A stretch of 64,000 nucleotides of DNA from Lachnotalea sp. AF33-28 (GCF_003477885.1 NZ_QUEE01000003.1:372001-436000), one strand, 5' to 3'. Numbered from the stretch's first letter, positions 53,537-62,169 are shown. Made by a program: numbers and translations. The notes: generated by a model not told the origin, from the sequence alone.

Positions 53537-55216
53537 CTATATTATAGATGGGGAATGTCTTTCTGTCAAGGAATTTATGGAAACCAGACTGAGCTGATAA
53601 TTTTTCGGGGACATGCCGGTATACTTGCGCACGAAGCGGTTGAAATAGGTTCTGGACAAAAAGCCTGTCTTTTCCGCGATTTCCCCGATATTTAAATCCG
53701 GATCCCGCATCAGGTCCCGGATCCTGTCCATCTTCTTTTTTCCAATATATTCTGTCAGCGTTTCACCGGTCTGGGCTCTGAAGATGCGGGACAGATAGCA
53801 GGTGTTATATCCGGTCACTTCGCTTAGCCGGGTTAGGGAGATATCCTCCGATATATGCTCTCTCACATACCGCTTCACCGCTTCCACAGTATTTCTGGAG
53901 ATTCCGGCTTTCAGCTCGGACTCTGTAGAAAATACCGCTTCGGAAAATCCGATCAGCATTTCAAATTTCTCAGTCCACTGCCCTGCATAAGGCGGATCAA
54001 ACAGAACCGCAGACATCTGACGGATCTGATCCGTTCTGGGCAGCTGCCTGTTTTCCAGATAGGAGTTCATAAGCAGCGCTATGGAATAATAGATATTATA
54101 GCAGTCGCCGGTATCGATCCTGCGGTCTCTGGCCAGGGCCTGATAATAGGAGAGGGCTTCTAAGAACTTATCAAAGCGGTCTTCTTCCAGAAACAGGCGC
54201 AGCCGCCTGGATATGACCTCCGGATCCACTGTCCGTTTTACCTTTTCCGCTTTTCCCAGTATGACAAAAACATCCTTCTCCAGCGTCATCCGATTCATCT
54301 GCGCCTCCAGCGAACGGTAGGCTTCATGCAGGTCTCTTAAAAACACCGGCTGGGGATACAGGATGAATGAGATATGGCATACGCCTCCCGCCGCACAGGC
54401 GTCCTGCAGTGTTTCCAGACGGCCCTGGAGCAGCGCGGACTCCTGTGCGCCCTTTATTGCCTGCCCGCCGTCCGATGCCGGTACGTTTGCAGGGCCCGGT
54501 AAGCTGCCGATCAGGCACGCCATGCGGCTGCCTCCCAGATCGACGGGATAAAGGCTGCCGCAGTCGCCCAGACAGGCGTTCATCTGTCCGATCATCTTCG
54601 CCGCAAGCTGCCTGCGGACCACCAGATCCTCCAGGGACTCCCACTCCCACACGGCTCCCAGGAGAATCCGCACCGGGGTATCCGCATCCATGGATATCTT
54701 CAGGGATTCCAGCTGAGCGTTTACTTTATCCGTATCTTCCGGTTCCTGCTCCAGCAACATCCTCATAAACTGGCTGCGCAGCTCCGGAAGAGCTGACTGT
54801 ATATCCGCCGCGGGGCCGCCAAAGGACCTCTGATTCAGTTCCGCATCAATCATGGCCATGACCCGTTCCACTTCACTGACAATCACATCATCGCCCTGTG
54901 TCTTGAGGATATACCCGGCCACATTGTTCTGGATCGCGGTCACCGCATAATCAAACTGGGCATATGCCGTGATCAGGATCACCCTCGCATAGGGCCAGCG
55001 CACCTTTACCTGCCCGGCCAGTTCCAGTCCGCTCATCCTGGGCATGCAGATATCGCTGATGACGATATCCGTCCTGGACCTCGTTAGCCATTCCAGCGCT
55101 TCGGCAGCCGTATATGCCCTGCAGACATCGATCTCACGGTCAATCTGCGCCTCTAAAAGCGCCGCAATCCAGTCCACCACGTAAGGCTCATTGTCCACAA
55201 TCAAAATTCTGTACAT
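53537..55216 (-). CDS. YesN-type response regulator with AraC output domain
   Basis: 559 residues. The N-terminal receiver domain (RILIVDNEPYVVDW, phosphoacceptor Asp in DIVISDICMPRMSG, switch Lys in GYILKTQGDD) is followed by a long middle region and a C-terminal AraC double helix-turn-helix (LSEVTGYNTCYLSRIFRAQTG; IGEIAEKTGFLSRTYFNRF, in part). It pairs with the histidine kinase gene just upstream. Such pairs usually control carbohydrate uptake and hydrolase genes. The last codons contain the ileS promoter. Confidence 0.92.
   Translation of the reverse strand: MYRILIVDNEPYVVDWIAALLEAQIDREIDVCRAYTAAEALEWLTRSRTDIVISDICMPRMSGLELAGQVKVRWPYARVILITAYAQFDYAVTAIQNNVAGYILKTQGDDVIVSEVERVMAMIDAELNQRSFGGPAADIQSALPELRSQFMRMLLEQEPEDTDKVNAQLESLKISMDADTPVRILLGAVWEWESLEDLVVRRQLAAKMIGQMNACLGDCGSLYPVDLGGSRMACLIGSLPGPANVPASDGGQAIKGAQESALLQGRLETLQDACAAGGVCHISFILYPQPVFLRDLHEAYRSLEAQMNRMTLEKDVFVILGKAEKVKRTVDPEVISRRLRLFLEEDRFDKFLEALSYYQALARDRRIDTGDCYNIYYSIALLMNSYLENRQLPRTDQIRQMSAVLFDPPYAGQWTEKFEMLIGFSEAVFSTESELKAGISRNTVEAVKRYVREHISEDISLTRLSEVTGYNTCYLSRIFRAQTGETLTEYIGKKKMDRIRDLMRDPDLNIGEIAEKTGFLSRTYFNRFVRKYTGMSPKNYQLSLVSINSLTERHSPSII
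53541..53569 (-). promoter_or_regulatory. Promoter of the ileS T-box transcript, inside the response-regulator gene
   Basis: Consensus TTGACA (53564-53569) and TATAAT (53541-53546) are separated by exactly 17 bases and lie within the last codons of the upstream gene. Confidence 0.85.
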
Positions 55217-55246
55217 CCTTTGTTCCCCCTTATTTGCCTCCTCGTC

Positions 55247-56977
55247 TCACTCCCGCTCTTTTTCCCCGCAGCTTATGACCAGCTGTGTCACAAGCCGGCC
55301 TGCATCATCCGTCCTGATCCGTATGCCGGATTTCTCGCCAAAACGGATTTTGAGCCTTCTGTGGATGTTGATCAGCCCCGTGACCTCACCCTTGTCCCCT
55401 GCTGAATCCAGCTTTTCCGTAAGCTCCCGAAACTCCTTCTCGCCGATGGGCGCACAGCCCCCTCTGACGGTGATGACAAGACCCTGGGGAGTTTCTTCAA
55501 ACAGGACGGTAAACTCACCGCCTTCCTCTGACACCTCATATCCGTATTTCAGATAATTTTCAATCACAGGCTGCAATATCAGCCTTGGCACCTGCAAACC
55601 AGCTAAGGCAGGGGGAACTTCCTGCATCCTTACGCGCATCCGGCTGCCAAACCGCATCCTCTGTATCTCCAGATAGCTTCTGGCGTGTTCCGCTTCCTTT
55701 TCCAGCGCCACCTCATCTTCCGAGTTGTGGGTGATATATTCCATATAGGTTCCCACGTGCTCCGACAGCCAGGACGCATTTTCCAGATCCTCATCCAGAA
55801 TCATCCTGTGGAGCATGAAATAGGTGTTGTAGAGAAAATGGGGATTGATCTGAGCCTGCATCTGCTTGAGCTCCGCCTTCTGAGCATAGAGCTTGGACCT
55901 GTAGTTTTCGTCAATCAGCTTCTCCAGGCGCTTCACCATGCGGTTGAACTCATCGTACAGGTAGTTGAATTCATCGGCGGCCTTATAGGTGATCTGTTCC
56001 TTAAGATCGCCCTTTTCCAGCTCCTTGAAGGCTTCGATCAGACGGTAGACAGGGCGGTTAACGATGCGTTTGACAGAGTAGGGATAGAGGAAAATCAGGA
56101 TCACTGTAAAAACCAGATAGCCCCCCAGAAGTTTATAGAACAGACTTTGTACACGGAAGATTTCGGTCATGCGGATGCACTGAAAAACGGATTGGTTTAA
56201 GTAGTCTGAACGCTGGGATACCGCCAGGTATTTCTGACCTCCATATTGGATCTCCTGCATGCGCTCCTCTGATTCCAGACAGGGGCGTATGGCTTCAGCA
56301 GCCTCCTCCATCCCCTCCCCCGGCAGATAGATCAGCTGCTTTGTGCCGTGGTCATATAAAAAAATCTGATTCCTTCCCTCCATATCCCTTGCCAGGTACT
56401 CATGAAAAAGCTTTTCTTTAGACAGGGTGATCTTAATGATGTATTCCGGCAGCGTCCCCCGGGATACCACCGGGTACTTAAGCAGCGTGCAGATTTCCTC
56501 CCCTCCGGTATTGAGCGGGCTGATGCCGTCATCGAGGTGGCCGGCCAGCCTCTCATACTCCTCAGTATCAAGACGGAGATATCCACTGTTCTGAGAAATC
56601 AGGATGCCGATATCCCCAAAATAGATACCGACATCCTCAATGCACTCATTGCCTTCCTTGACCAGCTTGATTCGGTTCATCACGTCTGTAACCATTGTGT
56701 AATATTCATAAACAGGTACCTTATCGTAATATCGGACCAGCCTGTTCAGATCCTTGTCGTTCATGAGATTAAACTGCAGACGGTTCACCATGGACACCTG
56801 TGCCTCCAGACGGTTGATGCTGTAGTATACATTATCCGCCGCGTTCTTTTCAATTTCATCCTTTATGACGTTTTTCTGCCATACGATCAGCAGAAGCCCG
56901 CACAGAAGAATCGGCGACACTATGAGTATAAAAGCGATGATAAACTGTTTAAATATCGTCTTTTTCCGCCTGTGCAT
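55247..56977 (-). CDS. YesM-type sensor histidine kinase
   Basis: 576 residues from the ATG at 56977 (GGAGG upstream). Two transmembrane helices (about 10-32 and 283-305) enclose an extracellular sensor domain, followed by HAMP, the His-kinase core with phospho-His in AQINPHFLYN and a HATPase domain (QPVIENYLKYG, GDKGEVTGLINIHRRL). It is 30 bases upstream of its response regulator and its start overlaps the end of the AraC gene by 29 bases. No transporter solute-binding gene is nearby, so the ligand is unknown. Confidence 0.92.
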   Translation of the reverse strand: MHRRKKTIFKQFIIAFILIVSPILLCGLLLIVWQKNVIKDEIEKNAADNVYYSINRLEAQVSMVNRLQFNLMNDKDLNRLVRYYDKVPVYEYYTMVTDVMNRIKLVKEGNECIEDVGIYFGDIGILISQNSGYLRLDTEEYERLAGHLDDGISPLNTGGEEICTLLKYPVVSRGTLPEYIIKITLSKEKLFHEYLARDMEGRNQIFLYDHGTKQLIYLPGEGMEEAAEAIRPCLESEERMQEIQYGGQKYLAVSQRSDYLNQSVFQCIRMTEIFRVQSLFYKLLGGYLVFTVILIFLYPYSVKRIVNRPVYRLIEAFKELEKGDLKEQITYKAADEFNYLYDEFNRMVKRLEKLIDENYRSKLYAQKAELKQMQAQINPHFLYNTYFMLHRMILDEDLENASWLSEHVGTYMEYITHNSEDEVALEKEAEHARSYLEIQRMRFGSRMRVRMQEVPPALAGLQVPRLILQPVIENYLKYGYEVSEEGGEFTVLFEETPQGLVITVRGGCAPIGEKEFRELTEKLDSAGDKGEVTGLINIHRRLKIRFGEKSGIRIRTDDAGRLVTQLVISCGEKERE

Positions 56978-57866
56978 CCGCGCCTCCTTCTCTTTCCAGA
57001 TAAGCCGTGGGCGAGCATCCCTCGCTCTTCGTAAACATCTTGCAAAAGCTTTGGGACGACGCATAGCCCAGACGCGCCGCCGTCTCACCTACGCTCATGC
57101 CCTCCCTTATAAACGCCTTTCCCGACTCTATCTTTTTGTCCTGAATGTAGCGGCTTAAGGTTTTACCCGTTTTCTCCCGGAATACCCTGGACAGATAGGA
57201 AGGATTGTAGCGCAGGGCTTCTGCGACCTCCGAAATATGTCCTATGGTGCTGATATGGTTGTCAATATATCGCAGGGCTTTAAAGACCGTATGGCCGATC
57301 ATCCGGTCGATGCGGGCTTCTTCCACAATCCTTCTGTTTTCCGTCTCCCCTCCATGCTCAAAAATCCGCCATACCTGGATGAGAATCTGCGTGATACATG
57401 CATCCATCGCTTCCGTGGCATAAGGCTGCGCAGCATAGATCTCGCCTAAAAGCTGTTCAAACAGCGTGCGGCTGTAATGCCGGTCATTTTGCAGCTGGGC
57501 AGGCGGATTCCGGTAAAAACTCTCCAGGTCCTTCCCCCAGGCTTGGGGGCGCAGGCAGAATCCGATATAGGCCATGCGCAGGTTGTCGTTTTCTCCCGCC
57601 ACGATCTTATGGCGCCTTCCTGCCGATATCACGTGTATATCCCCCTGCTTTGCCCGGAACACCTGGTCATCCGTATAGAAATCACAGCATCCTGAAACTA
57701 CGTAGCTGATCTCCGCACAGATCTGTTCATGTGCGCTGATCTCATAGCCGTCCCCGGCTATAATCTCACCTGCCTGAAACAGGTCCACCGTCGAAAGCTT
57801 CAGCATAGGGTTGTAAATATTATCGAAATGGTACCGTTTGCCCCATTGAGCGGCGTAGTCCTGCAT
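56949..57866 (-). CDS. AraC-family regulator with cupin sensor domain
   Basis: 305 residues from the ATG at 57866 (GGGGGG upstream). The N-terminal cupin-like domain (ISAHEQICAEISYVVSG, GDIHVISAGRRHKI) precedes an AraC double helix-turn-helix (VAEALRYNPSYLSRVFREKTG; AARLGYASSQSFCKMFTKSEG, in part). It is the first gene of the AraC-kinase-response regulator unit and overlaps the kinase by 29 bases. It likely controls the sugar-oxidation genes that end just upstream. A MITE separates it from them. Confidence 0.9.
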   Translation of the reverse strand: MQDYAAQWGKRYHFDNIYNPMLKLSTVDLFQAGEIIAGDGYEISAHEQICAEISYVVSGCCDFYTDDQVFRAKQGDIHVISAGRRHKIVAGENDNLRMAYIGFCLRPQAWGKDLESFYRNPPAQLQNDRHYSRTLFEQLLGEIYAAQPYATEAMDACITQILIQVWRIFEHGGETENRRIVEEARIDRMIGHTVFKALRYIDNHISTIGHISEVAEALRYNPSYLSRVFREKTGKTLSRYIQDKKIESGKAFIREGMSVGETAARLGYASSQSFCKMFTKSEGCSPTAYLEREGGADAQAEKDDI

Positions 57867-57966
57867 CTCTTTTCCCCCCTTCATGCATCTCTGCCTTCAT
57901 TATACTTCTGGCGGACAAACATGTAAATGGAAGAAGAGGTTCATGGCAGCTGTAAACAGTGACTCT

Positions 57967-58173
57967 GTTACTGTTCACCGTTACCGTAAACCTCCCGCGC
58001 ATAGCGGGGCAGAATATGGTCCTCATAGGGACACGCTCTCGCTCCGTGAAGCGCGCAGCGGTTCTAACGCTGCAAACTACGCAGCGAAAGAACCGGCGGG
58101 CTTCAAGGGATCCCAATGAGGACCATATTCTGCCCCGCCATGCGCTGCTTTATCGGCAGCCGTGAGTAATAAC
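57967..58173. mobile_element. Palindromic MITE-like element, copy C (207 bp) with 8-bp target duplication
   Basis: Starts GTTACTGTTCAC and ends GTGAGTAATAAC. Flanks are GTGACTCT (57959-57966) and ATGACTCT (58174-58181), a 7 of 8 match. The length equals copy B. The arms pair at 33 of 35 positions. On the minus strand it supplies the last codons and stop of the isomerase-like gene ending at 58150. GGCAGCTGTAAACAGT just outside the left flank looks like the end of an even older copy. Confidence 0.88.
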
Positions 58174-59022
58174 ATGACTCTTAAGGTAGGATACCGCCTG
58201 TGAAATATCCGCAATGGGATCGCGGCCGACCTCGCGTTCTATGGTGAGATAGCCGCTGTAACCCGTTTCGCGCAGCGCTTTCAGATAACCGTCAAAGTCC
58301 ACTTCGCCTTCTCCGAGAGGCGTCTCGAGGAAATAGTCCTCCAGCCTCATATCCCCGATCCCGCCTTCCGCAAAATAGTTGTAGATCTCAACCGGATCTG
58401 TCTTCTGAAGCATCTTTCCGTCCTTGGCATGGGTATGGACTATATAGTCCCCCAACACCCGGACAGCTTCTACAGGGTCATCACCTGTGACCATGACAAG
58501 ATTGGCAGGGTCAAGATTGACCGCCATGCCCTTGCCGCCCAGTCCGTCCAGGAAACGCTTTAAGCGCGCCGCGGGCTCCGGGCCAGTCTCAATCGCGAAA
58601 TATCCTCCGGCCCGCTCCGCATAATCCCCCAGCTGTCCGCATGCTTCCTGGAGCACCCGATAGGTCTCGCTGGAAGTATCCTCCGGTATCACGCCGATAT
58701 GGGTGGTCACAACCCTGCAGTCCAGGTTCAGGGCCAGCTCCAGCACGCGCATGGAAGCCCTGATGCGTTTTTCATTATCACTTTGTACGGTAAATCCGTG
58801 GCCGCCGAAATCCCCGCATAGAGCAGAAACACGCAGCCCATAACCTTTCAGTATGCTTTTTTTCTCATACAGCGATTCCTCCGTCATGCTGTCCGGACTC
58901 ATTTCTCCGGATACCGCATAGAGCTGCACTCCGTCCGCTCCCAGCTCGGCGCACTTCTCAATGCTCTCTCTGAAAGGGAGCCTTAAGCTGTCGGCCATAA
59001 TGCCGATCTGCAATCCGCCCAT
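58150..59022 (-). CDS. Sugar phosphate isomerase/epimerase-like TIM barrel, C-terminus from a MITE
   Basis: 290 residues from the ATG at 59022 (AGGAGGAGAG upstream). An AP-endonuclease-2/xylose-isomerase-like barrel: IEKCAELGADGVQLYAVSG, VVTTHIGVIPED, FAIETGPEPA (metal Glu), GMAVNLDPANLV (metal Asp), YIVHTHAKDG (metal His) and LTIEREVG (Glu). The metal set is complete, so it is probably active. Related proteins act in oxidative glycoside cleavage next to Gfo/Idh/MocA enzymes. The final VITHGCR and stop lie in MITE copy C. Removing the element would give an ending of SHCLQLP. Confidence 0.85.
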   Translation of the reverse strand: MGGLQIGIMADSLRLPFRESIEKCAELGADGVQLYAVSGEMSPDSMTEESLYEKKSILKGYGLRVSALCGDFGGHGFTVQSDNEKRIRASMRVLELALNLDCRVVTTHIGVIPEDTSSETYRVLQEACGQLGDYAERAGGYFAIETGPEPAARLKRFLDGLGGKGMAVNLDPANLVMVTGDDPVEAVRVLGDYIVHTHAKDGKMLQKTDPVEIYNYFAEGGIGDMRLEDYFLETPLGEGEVDFDGYLKALRETGYSGYLTIEREVGRDPIADISQAVSYLKSHVITHGCR

Positions 59023-59035
59023 ATCTCTCCTCCTG

Positions 59036-59869
59036 CTATTCCGTCTGAATCCATACACCCGGGTGCTCAATGGCCTTAAGTCCGGCCTCTCTGGCCGCCA
59101 TGATGGATATGGTCTCCTCATGGGATACCGGTATCTCCCCTGTTTCAAAGAAATGAACCAGCGTATCGGTAAAGGCGCCGAAAAAGTCGGAATTCACTTC
59201 CACGGTCTCACAGCCGCCGGCAAGCTTTAAGTTTGCCGCAAAGGGAGATGCTCCGCCGGTGCAGACCAGAGAAGCGAAACGGCCGTCTTCCCATTCCAGC
59301 AGCAGATTCGCCCATATGCGCTCTGCCAGGGCAAGCACCCGTTTCACCTTCCCTCCCATCAGCATCATCATCGGCTCCAGCTGATGGATGCTGTAGGTTT
59401 CAAAATTATTGGGACCCCAGAAAGCGGCCGCAAGCACTTCTTTTCCCTTAATGGGTCCGTACTCCTCTGCAAAGCGCAGGGCGGAGGTGGAGTAGCACGG
59501 AGTGCCGTATCTCTCCGCCAGAGCGAAGATGGCCTCTGCCGCCGCCTTGGAGGGCGCGAAGGTTTTGTCTATGTATGTCTTTTTGCCGGACTGAAGCGCC
59601 AGCTTTGACAGCTCTTCATGCATCTCACAGTTATCGGGGGAAAGCACCACCAGAGCATCGCTCTTTTCAATCAGCTCCTCAATGGAAGCGCAGTGTTCTA
59701 TACCGTACTCGCGGCACCACTCTTCGGATGTCTTTTTGCTTATGGGGCTGGGGATCATTCCATAGGCAAAGCTCACTTCGATCCGGCCGCCGCTGTGCTC
59801 CCTAAGCATGGCCGGATAGTTGTTGGCGTGCCATTCGTCCAGATAATAATCGATAAACCCGATCTTCAT
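59036..59869 (-). CDS. Gfo/Idh/MocA-type oxidoreductase, short form
   Basis: 277 residues. A Rossmann-like N-terminal domain (MKIGFIDYYLDEWHANNYP) lacks a clear GxGxxG; DALVVLSPDNCEMHEEL and TYIDKTFAPS replace the usual EKP motif (DKT here). The C-terminal domain is shorter than usual. It may be a non-catalytic or unusual family member. It starts 70 bases after the next oxidoreductase and 13 bases before the isomerase-like gene. Its leader carries the GTGCGCAGGTCATCA motif also found at the GH38 gene. Confidence 0.8.
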   Translation of the reverse strand: MKIGFIDYYLDEWHANNYPAMLREHSGGRIEVSFAYGMIPSPISKKTSEEWCREYGIEHCASIEELIEKSDALVVLSPDNCEMHEELSKLALQSGKKTYIDKTFAPSKAAAEAIFALAERYGTPCYSTSALRFAEEYGPIKGKEVLAAAFWGPNNFETYSIHQLEPMMMLMGGKVKRVLALAERIWANLLLEWEDGRFASLVCTGGASPFAANLKLAGGCETVEVNSDFFGAFTDTLVHFFETGEIPVSHEETISIMAAREAGLKAIEHPGVWIQTE

Positions 59870-59885
59870 AGCATTCTCCTATTCT

Positions 59886-59923
59886 GCCACCAGCTCTTAG
59901 GCTGATGACCTGCGCACGTTTTC
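59886..59923 (-). repeat. GTGCGCAGGTCATCA leader motif, copy 2 (upstream of an oxidoreductase gene)
   Basis: Minus strand: GAAAACGTGCGCAGG, hairpin TCATCAGC-CTAAGA-GCTGGTGG, then CAGAATAGGAG and the start codon. Spacing to the ribosome binding site is the same as at the GH38 gene. Confidence 0.65.
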
Positions 59924-59939
59924 AATAAGCTTTTTCTTT

Positions 59940-60998
59940 TTACAGCACGATTTCCCTGTGTATCTGTGCGGAGTCATAGATTGCCTGCATGATGCGCGAC
60001 GTGATCACGGCGGTGTCGATATGGGAAGGGAGTTTCTCTCCGGTGCGGACGCAGCGCACAAAGGCATTGATCTCATTTTCAAACATGGGCCTGCTCTTTC
60101 CCTCCGGCACATAGGAAACCAGCGCTCCGTGCTCTGCCGTATACAGCGTAAAATCACCGCCGTACTGCAGCCTTATGCCGCCTTTATCCCCCATAAAATC
60201 CACAAGCATCTCATTTTCACCGATATTCTGCGCCCAGGCTCCGTGGAGCGTGAGCACCGGACCGTCGGTGCGGATCAGCGCAGCAACGGAATCTTCCACA
60301 TCATATACGCCCGCGGGATCCGGAGGGCCCGCCCACATATCCTTATAGGTATAGCCTTCTATATCCTTTCCCAGCCGGCAGAAGGTTTCTCCCGATACGG
60401 TTACCGGCCTTGGATCGTCCATACAGTACATAACCAGATCCAGGAAATGAACGCCCCAGTCGATCAGCGCTCCCCCGCCGGCGATCTCCCTGGTCGTGAA
60501 TGCGCCTCCCAGCCCGGGGATGCTTCGGTGGGAACGGAAGCTTAAATAAATGTGGTAGACTTCCCCAAGCCTTCCTTCTTTAATGTAGCTGCGAATGCGG
60601 TTGACCTGGTCGTTGAACCGGTTGACCACGCCGATATTGAGAATTTTGCCGGTTTCATGCTGCACTTCCTGCATTTTAAGGGCTTCATCATAGGTCCTCG
60701 CCGCCGGCTTCTCGCAGAGCACATGCTTGCCGGCGCGCAGCGCGTCCATAGCGATGATGGCATGCATATTGTTGGGCGTACAGACGGATACTGCCTCCAC
60801 GGATTCATCCGCAAGCACATCCCGATAATCTGTGACCGCTGTGCCGCATCCGTATTTTTCCACAGCCGCCTGCGCCCTCTCCGGAAGGATATCGCAGAAA
60901 TATTTAATTTCTGCATCTTCATTTTTCATGTAGGCCGGTATATGCGCGTTGTTCGCAATATTTCCGCAGCCAATCACACCAATTACTACTTTACTCAT
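59940..60998 (-). CDS. Gfo/Idh/MocA-family NAD(P)-dependent oxidoreductase
   Basis: 352 residues from the ATG at 60998. It has a Rossmann GVIGCGNIANNAHIP, the catalytic-loop CEKPAAR and the C-terminal domain with GGALIDWGVHFLDL (substrate-binding Asp/His). The family oxidises sugars, inositols or glycosides, often at C3. AAAAGAGGATG precedes the start, with the CCGCAGGCGG leader hairpin 30 bases upstream. Part of a run of three oxidoreductase genes. Confidence 0.92.
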   Translation of the reverse strand: MSKVVIGVIGCGNIANNAHIPAYMKNEDAEIKYFCDILPERAQAAVEKYGCGTAVTDYRDVLADESVEAVSVCTPNNMHAIIAMDALRAGKHVLCEKPAARTYDEALKMQEVQHETGKILNIGVVNRFNDQVNRIRSYIKEGRLGEVYHIYLSFRSHRSIPGLGGAFTTREIAGGGALIDWGVHFLDLVMYCMDDPRPVTVSGETFCRLGKDIEGYTYKDMWAGPPDPAGVYDVEDSVAALIRTDGPVLTLHGAWAQNIGENEMLVDFMGDKGGIRLQYGGDFTLYTAEHGALVSYVPEGKSRPMFENEINAFVRCVRTGEKLPSHIDTAVITSRIMQAIYDSAQIHREIVL

Positions 60999-61027
60999 AA
61001 TCATCCTCTTTTCTGCGCTGTTTTAAA

Positions 61028-61066
61028 AGAATCCCGTTCACGGGATTTTCCGCCTGCGGCGGCAGC
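61028..61066 (-). repeat. Leader hairpin element (upstream of an oxidoreductase gene)
   Basis: Minus strand: GCCGCCGCAGGCGG, then AAAATCCCG-TGAA-CGGGATTCTTTT, ending 30 bases before the start at 60998. Best-formed copy of the four. Confidence 0.7.
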
Positions 61067-61107
61067 GCCCCGCCGGACCGGTATATCTCATATAATCCAG
61101 ATAGATT

Positions 61108-61162
61108 GTAAAATTCCCGCACATGAAAGGACGGGGATGGCCCTCATCGGGACACGCTCTCG
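61108..61162 (+). mobile_element. Fragment D: truncated MITE forming the end of an oxidoreductase gene
   Basis: GTAAAATTCCCGCACATGAAAGG and CCTCATCGGGACACGCTCTCG (in part) match the left arm and the start of the centre of copies A-C. The sequence then runs straight into coding DNA at about 61163. No right arm remains. Confidence 0.7.
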
Positions 61163-62154
61163 GCTGTTTGAATTACCTCGCACGCCTCTCTTGCGGCCAT
61201 AAAAGCCAGCCAGGCATCCTCCAGCGTAAAGCCGTTGCCGGGCCTGCCTTCGATCCGCTCGATCAGCTGCATAAACTGCGCGTACATATCTTTGTATCTG
61301 GATTTTACATTGAGCGTCTCATAACTTCCGGTGTCAGAATGGTAAATCTCCAGCAGATCCCCCTCTTCCCGGTCCGACACACGGTCTTCCTTTAACGTCA
61401 GGCGTATATAGCCGCGTTCCCCTATAAACTCCCTGCGGCTGCAGGCTTTTAGGTTCCTGCTCCACCCCGATTCATAGTTTCCGAGACATCCGCCTGTCAG
61501 CTGTACCTGGACATCGCCGTAGTTGATGCAGGGAGCATCCGGGTCAAGCCGGCAGCCTCTGCCGCTCACGCTCACGATTTCCTCTCCCGATATCCACCGC
61601 ATGATATCCATATAATGCACGCCGCAATCCAAAATCGGCGGGCAGTCCTGCATCAGACGTTTATATCTGCCCCATTCCAGCGCATGATGGTTTTGTATAA
61701 TGCGTATGAGCTTAAGACCGCCTATAGCACCTCCCCGGACCAGCTCCTGTATCTTTTGGTAAGAGCGGTTGCAGCGCAGAATATGACCGATCATCACAGC
61801 TGTGGACGCTGCCGCCGCTTCCCGGAAAAACGCTTCCCCTGCCGCAAGATCCGCAGCCACCGGCTTTTCACAAAGCACATGGCAGCCCGCGGCCACCGCG
61901 TCCCTCATAAGACCGAGGTGGCTGTCCACATATGTGGCGATGATGACGATATCCGTCTCCGGCAGGCCGATATATTTTCGGTAATCCGTGCCATATGCGG
62001 GAACCCCGTATTTGCGCGCCAAATGCTCTGCCCTGCGGATATCCGTATCCACTGCTGCCACCATTCTCACATTTTCCCGATAGTAAATATCGGCCAGGTG
62101 CTCTTCCCCTATATAGCCGCAGCCTATAAGCACCACCCCGTACTGCTTTGTCAT
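61144..62154 (-). CDS. Gfo/Idh/MocA-family oxidoreductase with MITE-derived C-terminus
   Basis: 336 residues from the ATG at 62154 (GAGGAG upstream). Rossmann VVLIGCGYIGEEHLADI, CEKPVAAD loop, and DCGVHYMDIMRWISG in the substrate domain. The last residues ESVSR and the stop codon are read from the truncated MITE fragment, so the natural 3' end was replaced. It is the first gene of the operon running to 58150 and is divergent from the rhamnosidase gene. Probably still active, as the family's C-terminal helix is mostly kept. Confidence 0.9.
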   Translation of the reverse strand: MTKQYGVVLIGCGYIGEEHLADIYYRENVRMVAAVDTDIRRAEHLARKYGVPAYGTDYRKYIGLPETDIVIIATYVDSHLGLMRDAVAAGCHVLCEKPVAADLAAGEAFFREAAAASTAVMIGHILRCNRSYQKIQELVRGGAIGGLKLIRIIQNHHALEWGRYKRLMQDCPPILDCGVHYMDIMRWISGEEIVSVSGRGCRLDPDAPCINYGDVQVQLTGGCLGNYESGWSRNLKACSRREFIGERGYIRLTLKEDRVSDREEGDLLEIYHSDTGSYETLNVKSRYKDMYAQFMQLIERIEGRPGNGFTLEDAWLAFMAAREACEVIQTAESVSR

Positions 62155-62169
62155 GTCAGTTTCTCCTCT

